Shown here one piece after another: positions 21,377 through 32,631 of a stretch of DNA of 64,000 bases. Where the stretch lies: positions 372,001 to 436,000 of the forward strand of contig VSJF01000010.1 in assembly GCA_009739215.1 (NCBI GenBank), written 5' to 3'. The DNA comes from Floccularia luteovirens. Its lineage: Eukaryota; Basidiomycota; Agaricomycetes; Agaricales; Squamanitaceae. Made by a program: the position numbers and the translations under genes. The notes beneath the pieces are model-generated. The model worked only from the letters and a program-made list of their open reading frames with translations. It was not told the DNA's origin and made no database searches. Within the stretch, counting starts at the first letter, position 1. Each line of letters begins with the position of its first letter.

Positions 21377-21987
21377 TGTTACTGTTAGAGGTATTGTATC
21401 ATCTGTTATCTTATCTCATCATAGGGGTTGTCCTGGGTTAGGGAGCATTGGTTGTTGCCAGTCAGATTTCTCTGATGCAGTAGTGGGAGATATCACTACA
21501 CTTGTATTTAACTGCCACTAAGTTGGGGCCTCACTGAGGTCAGTTATAGCAGATAAACAGTCAAGCATTTCAGACTATATAGTGTTGCCAGTGTCTTTAT
21601 ATACAATGATCTTGCCATCCTAGACAAGAGAGGGAGAGTCATTTAGTCATATGTAAGGTAATAGAGTAATCTTCCATGTTAAGGAGTACTCAAAACTAAG
21701 ATCAAGCTGAGGCTTGACTGTAGTTTTATAGCATCTTAAATACATAAAAGGTGCTACTAAAATTATACTACAACAAGGCTACTGAGTAAGTGTTGAGTTA
21801 GCTACTAGTCATATAGAAGTGCATCAAGTCATACAAAGGCACATTGAGTCAAATAGAAGTGTGAATGAATCAGAACATGAAACACTAAGAGTCAGATAAC
21901 TAAAACAAGGAATAAATGAGGAGGAAGGTGTACTATAGTGAGTACTAATGTCCAGAGAGATAGAAGTGTCTGGATAAGATCATAAAA
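21377..21987 (-). repeat. Gypsy-2 5' LTR (copy E)
   Basis: TGTTACTGTTAGAGG starts at 21377. The block follows the family LTR to GGATAAGATCATAAAA at about 21987, more diverged than the solo copies. It is the upstream LTR because gag and the primer-binding site lie to its left on the minus strand. Confidence 0.85.
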
Positions 21988-21989
21988 GA

Positions 21990-22099
21990 TAGTAAGCATA
22001 TTGAAGTTGTATCGAGGGTAGTGGAAAATAGGTAGTTGAGGTATTGCTGAGTGATTTCAAAGGGTTCAAAGGATTAAACTTGGGGTTCTCCCTTATATT
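21990..22099 (+). repeat. Fragment of LTR family I (3' end only)
   Basis: AGTAAGCATATTGAAGTTGT to GGGGTTCTCCCTTATA matches the last 110 bp or so of the LTR at 11512-11912. The rest is missing, so this is a truncated copy abutting the Gypsy-2 LTR. Confidence 0.75.
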
Positions 22100-23122
22100 G
22101 ACTCTCATAATCTAGTACAAACATATCTGTCTTGTCACCCACAAGAGATTATTGATATGACTTAATTGTCCAGACATTGGGTCTACTTCTAGACTCATAA
22201 ACAAGAAGTTAAGCAAATCAGAAAGTAAAGATCTATAAGACCTAGATTGAGATTGATGCCAATGATGTTACTCCATCTCCACTATCAGAGGTGTTAAATG
22301 GCTCACTTAATTGTTGAGATTAAAAATTATATCTCATCTCTCTAGACTACCTTAAAAATCTTGAAATCCAAGTCTTATTAGTAAAAGCTGTATCCAATCT
22401 GAAAAGACTTTAAAACTATATAGCAATCAGTGCTAAAGACTATAAACCAAACAAGTAAAATCTAGTCAATACTCAAGATAATACCCAATAATACTAGGGT
22501 TAAATCTAGCTGCAGATTTTAAAATACTATACAGTGGCTCAAAAAATTGTCTCAATATTTGTATACTTTGTAGTATTCTATATATTATAGGCCAGATATT
22601 GGATATTACATAATGACATGGCAGAGTCAAATGGAGATGTCTATCTTAGCTTTTGATTAAGCTCTGTTATGTAATAATACAATAGGAATTGATGGAGCAA
22701 CAATCAGTTTAAAATAATGGCTCATTGGAGACAATTTTTTGACTTTATATTTGGATTTCATAATTTCATAATTTCTACATCCAATACTGCTTGGACTTGC
22801 TCCAAAATTTGTTTGTATACTCTTGAGGACATTATCTACTGATTTCTAAAAAAAATAGTTAAAAATAGTTGCTCATTCAGTCATTATTTACTTTAACAGA
22901 TTGTGTAATTTTATTAATAATATTTAAGCATAAATTGTGAGTATTTAATAAATTTTTCTAACAATTATACAAGATTAAGATTGAGAAATATTAGTAAGTA
23001 TGCTACAGCACTAGTCTCATTAGCCATAAGCCATTGAAGTATATTTTTTGAGATAAACTTTTTATTATTAGTTTTTTAAAATCTATACTTTTGGATAGAA
23101 AATCTAAATTTTATCCTATAAT
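22100..23122. other. AT-rich stretch without recognisable gene; possible TIR element remnant
   Basis: No coding region seen. Near 22532 the word ACAGTGGCTCAAAAAATTG resembles the ends of Tc1/mariner or pogo-type transposons, and GAGACAATTTTTTGA at about 22730-22744 is the inverse of its TCAAAAAATTGTCTC. A similar word, ATTTTTTGAGATAA, occurs near 23045. A decayed small terminal-inverted-repeat element is possible, but borders and duplications are not clear. Confidence 0.35.
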
Positions 23123-23502
23123 TGTCAGGATCTGAACACCTCTGATACCTCGGACATCTAAACCATACCTTGGACATATTTCCTCACATCTCAGACTTCT
23201 TTTGATCACCCTCTACCTTTTCTCCGTTTCCTGGACATATGTCCTCCGTATTACATAATATTTGTAACAAACACTTTTCCTATTTCCAGTCATTCCTTTG
23301 TCTCGTTTAAATGTACCTCCCCGCATTGCCACCCTCAGGGATATTCACACATTGTTACCAGTACTTAAACTACAGAGATATACACAGTTCTGTAGTTTGA
23401 ATATCAACTAAGACTCATAATCTTGTTCCTCTCTAAGTTCCGTCCTCTTCCCGCAACAACTCCAGTCTTTGGACACAAACCTCGGCGTTCGTAAATTAGA
23501 CA
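23123..23502 (+). repeat. Gypsy-4 5' LTR
   Basis: TGTCAGGATCTGAACACC to GTAAATTAGACA, about 380 bp with TGTC..GACA ends, directly before the gag leader. It has no second copy in the window to confirm the border, so the 3' end is inferred from the terminal inverted bases. Confidence 0.6.
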
Positions 23503-23645
23503 TCAGAAGTCAGCAGGGCACAACAGACATTGTTGAAGCCGCGTCTAACATCCGATGGGAGTTGGCTCCGAGTTCACGGAGTTGACCCTGAAGTCAGTTC
23601 TTAACAGTATATTCAAACTACTATCTGTTTGACTTTCACATTTGC

Positions 23646-25341
23646 ATGCCCCCTCATACTTCTAGAACCTCACAAAACACGGGTCAAGAAGGACCACTCC
23701 GTATCACACCATCTCGAGATCACCAACCATCTACCCATCCCATATCTCCCATTACTCCATCATTCATTCCTTTCGCTGTGGAACATCCACCACCACTCTC
23801 CGAATTTTTTACCTTAGAACAACCTCCAATGGCCACCGATCCCAGTCCAGGATTTGGAATCAATCCTGAGTTTTCCGACACATCTTTTGCTCCTACCACC
23901 GAGGAACAGGACATAAAACCTCCTGTCTCCATACCTCGGTCTCCTAGTCCACATTTCAGACTTAGTAGCAGAAGTAGCTTCTCCACTAAGGAACTCACCA
24001 TGGCCATCCATGACCTCACCTGTACATTTAACAAATCATCTTCGGACCAGCCTAAAGTCCAAGACCCTGACCCTTTCAATAGGAACGACTCTCGAAAACT
24101 CACTATCTTCCTCGTCCAACTTCAACTTTATTTCAGATCCCATCTGTCTGCCTATGCCTCAGATGAAGCAAGGGTTACCTTTGCATTGTCGTACCTCCAA
24201 GGTTCGGCATTAGACTATTTCGAACCCGGAATCATCGGACTAGACCCCAACATCACCTGGCTGGATAATTTCCAGAGTTTCATCTCCGAACTTTGTTCCA
24301 ACTTCGGACTGCACTGTTGAGCAGTACCCTGTGTTTTACACAGTGGAGTGGAACTATCTTATCTTAGGAGCTTACTTGTTGTTCTTAGTGGCTAATACTG
24401 ACTACTACCAATAAATTGGACAAGGGGCATAGTACGAAGTACAAGGTCCTTATATACAGTTTTACTATATGTGCATATTTGTAAATAATGGTCTGTGCTA
24501 GATAGTTCCATAGATCACATGTTCTTTGTAGAATGTTGTAGAACATCAAAGAACATGCTTAGTCATAATGCACGTGACATATAAAGCATATGATGAGTGA
24601 GTCACATGACTAGGTCATATGACATATCACGTTACATGAATCATGTGATCCTTCACATGATAGTTGCTGTCGCAACACGCACGATCCCATTGCTGATGCA
24701 GAAGATCAGTTAGAGAATCTGAGTATGAAGGAAAACCAATGAATTCCGAAGTACATTATAGATTTTAACTGACTTTCTGCAAGGGTTAGATGGGGTGATG
24801 TGGCTTTGCAAAGACGTTATTACTCCGGACTCCCTGGATGGATCAAAGACAAAATCTCTCACATCGGAAAACCAGACAGTCTAGCCGAACTCCGAACTCT
24901 TTCACAGACCATTGATGCCTGCTACTGGGAACACCGAAATGAGATTAGTAGGGAAAACAAGGCCTTGGGTATTGATACCACTACCAAGACCAAGACTTGT
25001 TTGACCAAAAAAACTCAGGCAAATACCAGCAAGGCAAACTCCAACAAAAAATCTACCACTTCCACATCCACCACCTCTACCTCTCAGACCAAATCCGGTC
25101 GCTCTGGTCCGGATCTCACTGGGAAATTGGGTAAGGATGGTAAACTAACTCTGGAAGAATGAAAACATAGATTAGATAACAAACTTTGTATGTTTTGCGG
25201 TAAAGCCAGACATGTAGCCAAAGATTGTAACAGGGCAACCTCCTCTGCAGCTAAGGCTAGAGCAGCCTCGGCGACGGAGACTCTGAAGGAGTCCTCCTTG
25301 ACCCAAACTGCCTCTAATAATTCCAGTAAAATGGAAAAATA
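23646..25341 (+). pseudogene. Gypsy-4 gag, interrupted by a solo LTR
   Basis: From ATG 23646 the frame encodes a proline/serine-rich N-terminus and then a retrotransposon-gag capsid region: FNRNDSRKLTIFLVQLQLYF, FALSYLQGSALDYFEPGI and WLDNFQSFISELCSNFG. At 24315 an LTR breaks the frame; beyond it the same frame sense continues with DPIADAEDQLENLSM, then RRYYSGLPGWIKDKI and a Thr/Ser/Lys-rich linker. Near 25190 comes a zinc knuckle CMFCGKARHVAKDC. A TGA at 25160 and others interrupt the second half. Confidence 0.87.
24315..24677 (-). repeat. Solo LTR of the Copia-2 family in Gypsy-4 gag
   Basis: 363 bp, TGTTGAGCAGTACCCTG to TTGCTGTCGCAACA, the same length as the two Copia-2 LTRs. The flanks are TGCAC and CGCAC, a 5-bp target duplication with one transition. 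The gag frame lines up again across it. Confidence 0.9.
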
Positions 25342-25443
25342 GTCCGCAGTCCTCATGATCTTGCACAGAATGAGGACTGCTTTGAACTGTCTTGTGCACT
25401 GGAGGTTTGACTCAATGCTTCCACTCTTTTACCTTCTGATTCC

Positions 25444-27475
25444 TTGATCATTTCTCTAATGTCTCCAAATTACTCTGAAATTTCATTTTCTACCTTAGTA
25501 GACTCCAGTTCTACTCATTGCTTTTTGGACTTGGCCTTTTGCCATTTTAACAACTTTCCTACTTCGAATATATCTCCAGTTCATTTGCGCCTTTTTGATG
25601 GTACTAGTAACTCCGTTATAACACAGGCTTGTGACCTGCCACTCTGTTTTCCTACTGGAGAAACTCTGAACATCACCTTTTATATGACAAAATTAGATTC
25701 GGCAGTATCTGCCATACTCGGATATAACTGGCTCACCTGCTACAATCCCACAATTAACTGGGTATTGGGCAGTATCACCTTCCATACTCCAACACCTTTT
25801 GTCTCTATTCCGTCATTGACACCCTCCGCTTGAGCCTCCGCTGCTGATGAGTCAACAGAACACTTGAACTCCAACCCTACTCCAGTACTCCTGATCGACA
25901 TTTTTATAGTTGATGCTGCCACCTTCATGCGTGCATGTCAACTCCCTGGATCTCAAACATTCCAACTCAATCCAACTTCAGAAGGATACTCTGCCAAAGC
26001 AATAAACATCTCCAAAGGTATTCCGATTGATATGTCTTCTGTTCCGTCAATATACCACAATTTTGCTGATGTTTTTAGCAAAAAACGTGCTGACACACTA
26101 GCTCCTCATTGGCCTTATGACCTCAAAATACACCTTAAGGAGGGTACACATCCTCCAATTGGTCCGATATATTCACTTTCTCCACCAGAACTTAACTCTA
26201 TCTGGGAATTCATTGATGAACACCTCAGCATCGGGTTCATCAGACCAACTCAGTCCGAACATGGAGCTCCAGTATTTTTTACTTGGAAAAAGGATGGCGC
26301 TCTATGCCTTTGCATGGACTTTTGTGGTCTTAACAAGATCACAAAGAAAGACCATTATCCTCTACCATTAATTACTGACCTCCTTGACTCTCCTAGAAAA
26401 GCTCGAATCTACACCAAACTCGACCTCCAACATGCTTATCATTTGGTCCGAATTGCTGAAGGTGATGAATGGAAAACAGCATTCAGAACCCGATATGGAT
26501 CATTTGAATGGTTGGTAATGCCATTCAGACTTACCAACTCTCCAGCAGCATTTCAGAATTTCATGAACAATATCTTCTGTGACATGATTGACATGAATGT
26601 TGTCATTTATTTAGATGACATTCTCATTTACTCAGACAACATCTCCGAACATCAAGAACATGTACAGGAAGTCTTCCGATAACTCCAAGCAAATGGCCTA
26701 TTCACCCAAGCAGACAAATGCAAATTCCACCAAACCACTATTGAGTATCTTGGTTACATCCTTACTCCCGAAGGCCTTATCATGGCCCCGGCGAAAGTAC
26801 AAACCATCCTAGACTGGCCTGAGCCATGAAAAGTCAAAGATGTGTAGTCTTTCCTTGGATTTGCAAACTTTTACTGGAGATTCATTGATGAATACTCTGA
26901 GATTACTATCCCTTTGACTTGCTTAATGCACAAAGGAGTTCCTTTTGATTTTAATGATCAATGCTGAAAGGCATTTGAAACACTTAAACATTCTTTTACT
27001 ACAGCTCTGGTGCTTGCCCATTGGCAACTGGACCTACCTATTATCATCGAAACTGATGCCTCAGATTATGCACTGGCTGCGATCCTCTCTGTCAAAACTC
27101 TGGATAATGAACTTCACCCTGTTGCGTTCCCTCCTGAACATTCACCCAACCGGAACTGAACTACGACACACATGACAAAGAATTACTCGCCATCTTCGAG
27201 GCTTTCCAGAAATGGAGACATTACACTGAAGGTTCGGCAACACCAGTCAATGTAATTACCAACCACAAGAACCTTGAGTATTTCTCCACCACAAAGGTCC
27301 TCACCCGGAGATAAGCTCGGTGGTCCAAGTATCTTTCTCGTTTCAATTTAATTATCTGTTTCTGTCCTGGAAAACTCGGAGCTAAGCCTGATGCACTGAC
27401 ATGCAGATGGGATGTTTACCCAAAGGAGGGGAGTAGCGACTATGCTGCTGTCAACCCTCACAATTTCAGACCAGT
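25444..27475 (+). pseudogene. Gypsy-4 protease, reverse transcriptase and RNase H
   Basis: Protease (25444-25833): TLVDSSSTHCFLDLAF shows the active site with DSS in place of DSG, then ILGYNWLTCYNPTINW. RT (25864-26682): [61 protein letters not shown] and an intact [11 protein letters not shown] catalytic box. Stops at 26682 and in the next 150 bases (TGA, TAG) break the thumb; [12 protein letters not shown] follows. RNase H begins IIIETDASDYALAAIL near 27045 and ends [13 protein letters not shown] near 27370. Confidence 0.9.
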
Positions 27476-27497
27476 ATTCACCCAAGAATAGCTTGCA

Positions 27498-29023
27498 TTG
27501 TCACTCCAAGCAACCACACTCATAGAACCTATTTTACAAGGCATTGTCCTCATGGATTTGGAGAAACTCCAAGACAATATTTGGAACTCCATCCCAGAAG
27601 ACACCCTTGGTAAAATTTATCTAAATGATTCATCTGACCCTTGCTGGATTTTAGGTCCAGATGGATTACTTCAATATAACAACAAAATCTATGTTCCGGA
27701 GGTTGGAGACCTTTGACTCCGTGTCCTCCGATATTACCACAATCATCCAACTGCAGGACACTTCAGTCAAAACAAGACTATTCAAATAGTCCATTAGGAT
27801 TACACCTGGCCTGGACTACGCAAGTTTGTTGTTGACTACTGTAAGTCTTGTATTATTTGCAAACGTTCAAAGTCCATGCACCATAAGCCGTATGGCAATC
27901 TTAAACAACTTCCGATCCTGGAGAAGCCATGGAATTCTATCTCTATGGATTTCATTGAATAGCTTCCTCCATCTTCAGGGTTTACTTCTATTCTCGTGAT
28001 TGTGGACAGACTAACTAAACAGTCGATTTTCATACCCACGTATGACACCATCACTTCCCCACAACTTGCCAAACTCTTTGTTCTCCATGTTTTTTCAAAA
28101 CACAGAGTTCCCTCTCATGTGACCTCGGACCGAGGCACAGAGTTTGTTTCCCACTTCTTCCGCTCACTCGGAAAAGTGCTCGACATGACACTTCATTTCA
28201 CTTCGGGTTACCACCCAGAGGGAGATGGTTAGACTGAGAGAGTCAATCAGACTCTGGAACAATACCTCCGCATGTATTGTACTTACCAACAGGACAATTG
28301 GTCCTCGTTGCTTCCTCTAGCTGAGTTCGCATATAACAATGCTCTGAACTCCACCACAGGTGTATCTCCATTCTTTGTGAACAAAGGGTACAATCCAAAC
28401 ATCTCCATCTATCCTGAAAGGGATCTCACCTCTGCCCATGCCAGAGAATTCGCAGTGGACTTGGATGAATTACACAAGGAACTTCAAATCCAAATAGGTA
28501 TCTTGCAACATCAGTATCAAAGACCTGCAGATGCTAAATGAGCTCCAGCTCCCGAGTTCCCCATTCATAGTCATGCTTATGTCAAGGCCAAACATTTCCG
28601 TACCACTAGACCTTCAAAAAAACTCGCAGAAAAATTCTTAGGTCCATTTGAAGTCATAGCCAAAGTTGGTTCCAATTCCTACACACTTCGACTTCCTGTG
28701 AGCATGAACTCCGTTCATCTGGTATTCCATGTCCCGTAGTTAGAACCGACAACTCTGAACTCTATACCCGGCCATGTTCAATCTCCTCCCTCACCAGTCA
28801 AGATTGATGGTGAAAAAGAGTATGAAATCTCAGAAATCCTCAATTCCAAGATTGACAAACACTATTAGTGCAAACTTTTGTACTTAGTCAAATGGCTAGG
28901 TTATGAAGGCACCTCCGAAGAGAACTCATGGTTACCTGCCATGGAGTTCGACCATGCTTCGGAAGTCATCTCGGATTTCCACTCCAAGTACCCAAACAAA
29001 CCTGGCCCCTTTTCAACAATTTA
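27498..29023 (+). pseudogene. Gypsy-4 integrase with C-terminal chromodomain
   Basis: The HH-CC finger (HNHPTAGHFSQNKT, CKSCIICKRSK) lies at 27740-27870. The core carries Asp in ISMDFIE, SDRGTEFVSHFF and, after a [17 protein letters not shown] with the catalytic Glu region. A GPY/F-like segment (EKFLGPFEVIAKVGSNSYTL) follows, then a chromodomain: EYEISEILNSKIDKHY, a TAG, LLYLVKWLGYEGTSEENSW and FDHASEVISDFHSKYP. The chromodomain places it among the chromoviruses, which target heterochromatin. Six or more in-frame stops. Confidence 0.92.
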
Positions 29024-29285
29024 ACTCTGTCAAATAATAATGTACTCTGAACCTAAGTAGTTTTTGCACTCCATTTCTCTTCATATTATTGTGCAATTTC
29101 ACCTTCTTAGTCCTTTTCAAAAGGCAAAAAAACAACTTTTCTATATACAGGACAAATATTAAAATATCTATGTACAAAAAACAAAAAAAGAGGAGCAATG
29201 AAAATAACAACAACTCAAGAAAAAACAAAAAAAAAAAAAAAAAAATCCTACTCCTCCATCTCCTCATCTCCATTCTCCTCCGTTC

Positions 29286-29880
29286 TGTTACTGTTTGGGG
29301 TTTAGGCATCATTGTTTACTAGTCTCGTCGTAGTTGTGTCCAGGTTAGGGAACGGTTGGGGTTTGCTAGTCAGATTTCCCTAGCGTGATGGTAGGTTATG
29401 CTACCACACAGGTTACAAACCATCTGTCGGGGTCTCTCTACAGAGATAGGGACAGCCAGGCATTTCAGGCTGTATGGTGTCATCTGTGCCGTTATTTACA
29501 ATGATCTTGCCGTCCTAGACAAGGGAGGAAGAGTCACTTAGTTGTCACTGAGGTAACAGAGTAATCGCTTGTATTAGGAGGTACTCAAAACTAAGATCAA
29601 GCTGAGGCTTGACTATAGTTCTGCACTACTTAAATACAAGTATGCTACTTCTAATAATAAACTATTGCATGCTTGCTCAGTAAGCTACAAGTTAGCACAG
29701 AGTCATACAGAAGTATCTACAAGTCATTTAGAAGCTTACACAAGTCACTACGAGTTAATAGAAGTAAAATGCGAGTCATATACAAAATGTGTATGGGAAA
29801 CTGATAAACGAGGTGGGAACGTGTTGCGCATGCATTCTAAAGTCCAGGGAGATAGCACGTATCCGGATAAGGTCATAACA
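29286..29880 (-). repeat. Gypsy-3 3' LTR (copy B)
   Basis: 595 bp, TGTTACTGTTTGGGG to AAGGTCATAACA. Compared with other copies it lacks a short GAGGTCAGT-containing segment in the CTCTCT..CAGAG region. The plus-strand sequence at its right edge, TTACCCTATTTGTAC, corresponds to a purine-rich tract on the element strand. The flanks 29281-29285 (CGTTC) and 29881-29885 (TTACC) differ, as expected for a terminal and not a solo LTR. Confidence 0.85.
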
Positions 29881-30070
29881 TTACCCTATTTGTACATTAG
29901 AAGTCCCAGTACTTCTAATATTCATACAAGAATTTTCTTCATGCCCATTGTTAATGGTGGGGCTCACCGGTCATGTTGCTCATTGCAACGTCGTCCCATT
30001 CATGGTAGTTATAATCGGGGGAGTGAGGGCGTCTGAATGGTCCTTGGTTTAGTTCTATAGTCCTGATGCA

Positions 30071-30994
30071 TCATTCTTTGGTGATATGGTCAAGGACACG
30101 TTGTTTGTCTTCACAGTTACCGGAGTAATGTCCCGGTTTGTATTTCTTACAGTAGGTACACCTGTACCTGGGGCAGTCCATTGCCCAGTGGTAAATCAAT
30201 CCGCATTGGAAACATTTGTCGTCGACAGCTCTAGTGGTGGCAGGGGTTGGTTTGTGTGGTCGAGGTGGGGGAGACGTTCTTGGTCGACCCATGTTGCGTT
30301 CTGTGTGTTGGGGGGTATGAAGAGGGAGTGGTGGACGAGGAGTGAGTGTCCTTGCTTCTGGTTTGATGTACATAGATAGTTGGTCAGTGAGACTGTCACA
30401 GTTGAGGGATTCGAGTTGAAGCATGCTGAGCTTGACAATTTTGGTTGTGAGCTGTTGTAGTTTCTCGTGTACTTCATAGGAAGTGTGTAGTTCTCGAAAC
30501 CTAGGAGTGTTCTTAGGGGCGATCTTGTCAAGCCAGTCATTGACAAAGAGTCTTTTATCTTCTTCTTTAAATAATCATTTGATATCTGAAAGGCGGAGAA
30601 AGTTGATTTCGGGGAATACTCTGGGACGGGGTGAACCTGTGGAGGTTGAGCTGTCAGATTCTGAGGAGACTGGGATGACGGGGGTCTGGATGCAGACATG
30701 TAAGGGAGGTGGAGAGATTGGTGCTGGAGTAGCTAATTTAATGAGGGGCAAGACTGGGGATGGCGCTGGTGCTGGTGGGGATGCTGGAGACAGTGCTGGT
30801 GTTGTTATAGTTGTAGCTGGTGGAAGGAGGGGAGATACTGGTGGTGGTACAAGTATCTCTGATGGTTGGATAAATACGGATGGTTGCCTAGTAAGGGGGG
30901 TTGCTGGAGCGGACTGAGTGCAGGTAGGACTTCTGGGGACTGGTTCTGGAGTTGCTGCTACTGGTGCTAGGGAGGTTTCTTTGGTGGAAGTCAT
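30071..30994 (-). CDS. Extra Gypsy-3 ORF downstream of pol: Pro-rich protein with two zinc knuckles
   Basis: 308 codons from ATG 30994 to the stop near 30071, with one in-frame TGA at about 30575. The ATG overlaps the end of pol as ATGA (pol stop at 30991-30993), an arrangement that would suit reinitiation. The N-terminal 130 residues are Pro/Ala/Thr-rich. The middle is predicted helical ([34 protein letters not shown]). The C-terminus has two knuckles: [14 protein letters not shown] and [16 protein letters not shown]. The true gag of the element is separate at 35268-36410. I do not know the function; a second gag-like nucleic-acid-binding protein is the natural guess. Confidence 0.7.
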
Positions 30995-32470
30995 TTCTTT
31001 AAGTTGAATGGAATGGGGAGTGGTATTCCATGTACTGCTTTATAAGTGTTTAGAATTTCTGGGGAGTTCTTTAAATGGGATTCTGGTTCCCATGAGTTGT
31101 CTGACAAAGGGTACCCCTTCCATTTGACCAAATAGCGGATTCTTCTGCCATTGTTCTAGTGTGTTACGATATTCTCTACTTCATATTCCTCAGTATTATC
31201 GATAAGATCTGGGGAAGGTTTTGTATAATTGGGTCCGTGGACTTCTGTCTCTTGGTAAGGGGTGAGGAGCAAGGTGTGGAAGATGGGATGTATTCTCCAT
31301 GAGGTAGAGAGTTTTAATTGGTAGGTGAGAGGGCCAAGGACTTCTGTAATAGGAAATGGTCCTTCCTGTTTAGGTGCTAGCTTCCTTTTCTGGTATCTGA
31401 GTTTGAGGTGTTTTGACTCTAGCCATACTAGGTTGTTCTTCTTAAAGGGTGTAAATTTGTTCTTGACTCGACTTATCATAGTTTGGTATGTGAGTTCATG
31501 TGCTGCGTTTGCTTTGTCTTGTGCTTCTTGGATTAATTTTAATCTTTCTTCGGTAGATGGTATGTTGCTTTTGTTGTAAGCTGTGGGAAAGGGTTATGGG
31601 TCATATCCCATCATTATGTAGAATGGAGATTTGTCTTGAAGTGCGTGGGGTTTCTGATTGTAGGAAAACTCTAGGAGTGGAAGGTGAGAGTTCCATGTTT
31701 CAGGGTTGTTTGCACAAAAGATAGCAAGGTATGCTTCTATTTCTTGATTTGCTTGTTCTGTGCCTCCATCTGTTTGAGGGTGGTAGGCAGTACTCATGGC
31801 TAGTTTGATGCCTAAGAGTTTTCCAAATTCTTGAAATGTCTTAGAGGTGAATTGGGGTCCTCTGTCAGATATAATCTTGTCTGGAAGGCTGAAGCGTTTG
31901 TACACATGATTGATTAAGAGTTGGGCAGTCTGGATCACATCTATTGTCTTGTGACAAGGGATTAGAATTACCTCCTTTGTAAGCCCATGGTCTACTACAA
32001 CCATGATACTATCATAGCCATCTGATTTGGGAAGATCTGTGATAAAATCTACAGATGTTTGTGTGAATGGTCTGTTGTTCTCTGGAGTGCCTATTGGATT
32101 ATAGGGCGGTGTGGTAGGATGTCTGTTTATTTTTGTCTGCTGACAGATGGCACAGCCTTGAACATAGTTCTTTGTGAATGCATGGATACTGGGCCACCAA
32201 TAGTCTTGTTTTAGGAGTTCTAGGGTGCGGAGTATTCCAGGGTGTCCCATAGAGGTGGAGTCATGGTATTTCTGTAATAATTGCCTTCTTAAGTTTTCGT
32301 TCATTGGAACGTAACATTTATTCTGATAGAATAGAAGTCCGTCTTCTATTTTCCAGTCTGGTAGTGCTGTTTTTGTGGTTTGGAAGTTCTTTATGGTATC
32401 GATAGCTTCTTGCACCATTGGTTCTTTCTTGTGAGATTCGAGGATCTGTTGTCTAGTTTCTGTGTCGATG
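30991..32470 (-). pseudogene. Gypsy-3 integrase and chromodomain
   Basis: Finger: GHPGILRTLELLKQDYWWP and GCAICQQTK. Core: QTSVDFITDLPKSDGYDSIM, ISDRGPQFTSKTFQEF and TEQANQEIEAYL, so the D,D,E residues appear present. GPY/F-type module: APKQEGPFPITEVLGPLTYQL. Chromodomain at 31000-31160: EEYEVENIVTH, a TAG, then [20 protein letters not shown]. The frame ends at the TGA that overlaps the downstream ORF. Single stops at about 31600 and 31155 break an otherwise good frame. Confidence 0.9.
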
Positions 32471-32631
32471 ACTCAAATAAACATTTGTTTGGGGAGCATC
32501 GTGATGTCCTCATTGTCGTGATCTTCTTTTGGGATGTAATCTGGTCTTCTTGATAATGCATTGCTTTGCACCATTTGGGATCCAGATGTGTGGATCAGCG
32601 TGATGTTGAATTCTGATAAGAATAGGCTCCA

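Larger units (their letters stand above)
7590..21987 (-). mobile_element. Gypsy-2: Ty3/gypsy (Tf1/sushi-like) element shattered by nested insertions
   Basis: Pieces of a minus-strand gypsy element closely resembling Gypsy-3 lie at 7590-7927 (integrase) and 15581-21376 (RNase H, RT, protease, gag), ending in its 5' LTR at 21377-21987. Copia-1 (7928-15580) separates them. Further insertions sit at 15923-16325, 17048-17404, 18134-18738 and 19543-20565. Four of these five insertions are flanked by exact 5-bp duplications; Copia-1 is the exception. The 3' LTR, chromodomain and most of integrase are missing on the left. About 290 bp corresponding to Gypsy-3 32270-32560 also appear lost at the Copia-1 junction. 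Confidence 0.88.
23123..29285 (+). mobile_element. Gypsy-4: Ty3/gypsy chromovirus lacking its 3' LTR
   Basis: A plus-strand element with a 5' LTR (23123-23502), gag, protease, RT, RNase H, integrase and a C-terminal chromodomain in canonical order. It ends at 29285, where the LTR of Gypsy-3 begins, and no copy of its own LTR follows, so the 3' end is lost. A solo LTR interrupts gag at 24315-24677. Stops are numerous, mostly TGA for Trp/Arg and TAG for Gln/Trp. An A-run lies at about 29227-29245 in the 3' remainder. Confidence 0.9.

Noticed and set aside
29217..29247. Poly-A run as the tail of a LINE insertion
   Set aside because: No LINE ORF or target duplication is present; the run lies in the 3' remainder of the Gypsy-4 chromovirus.
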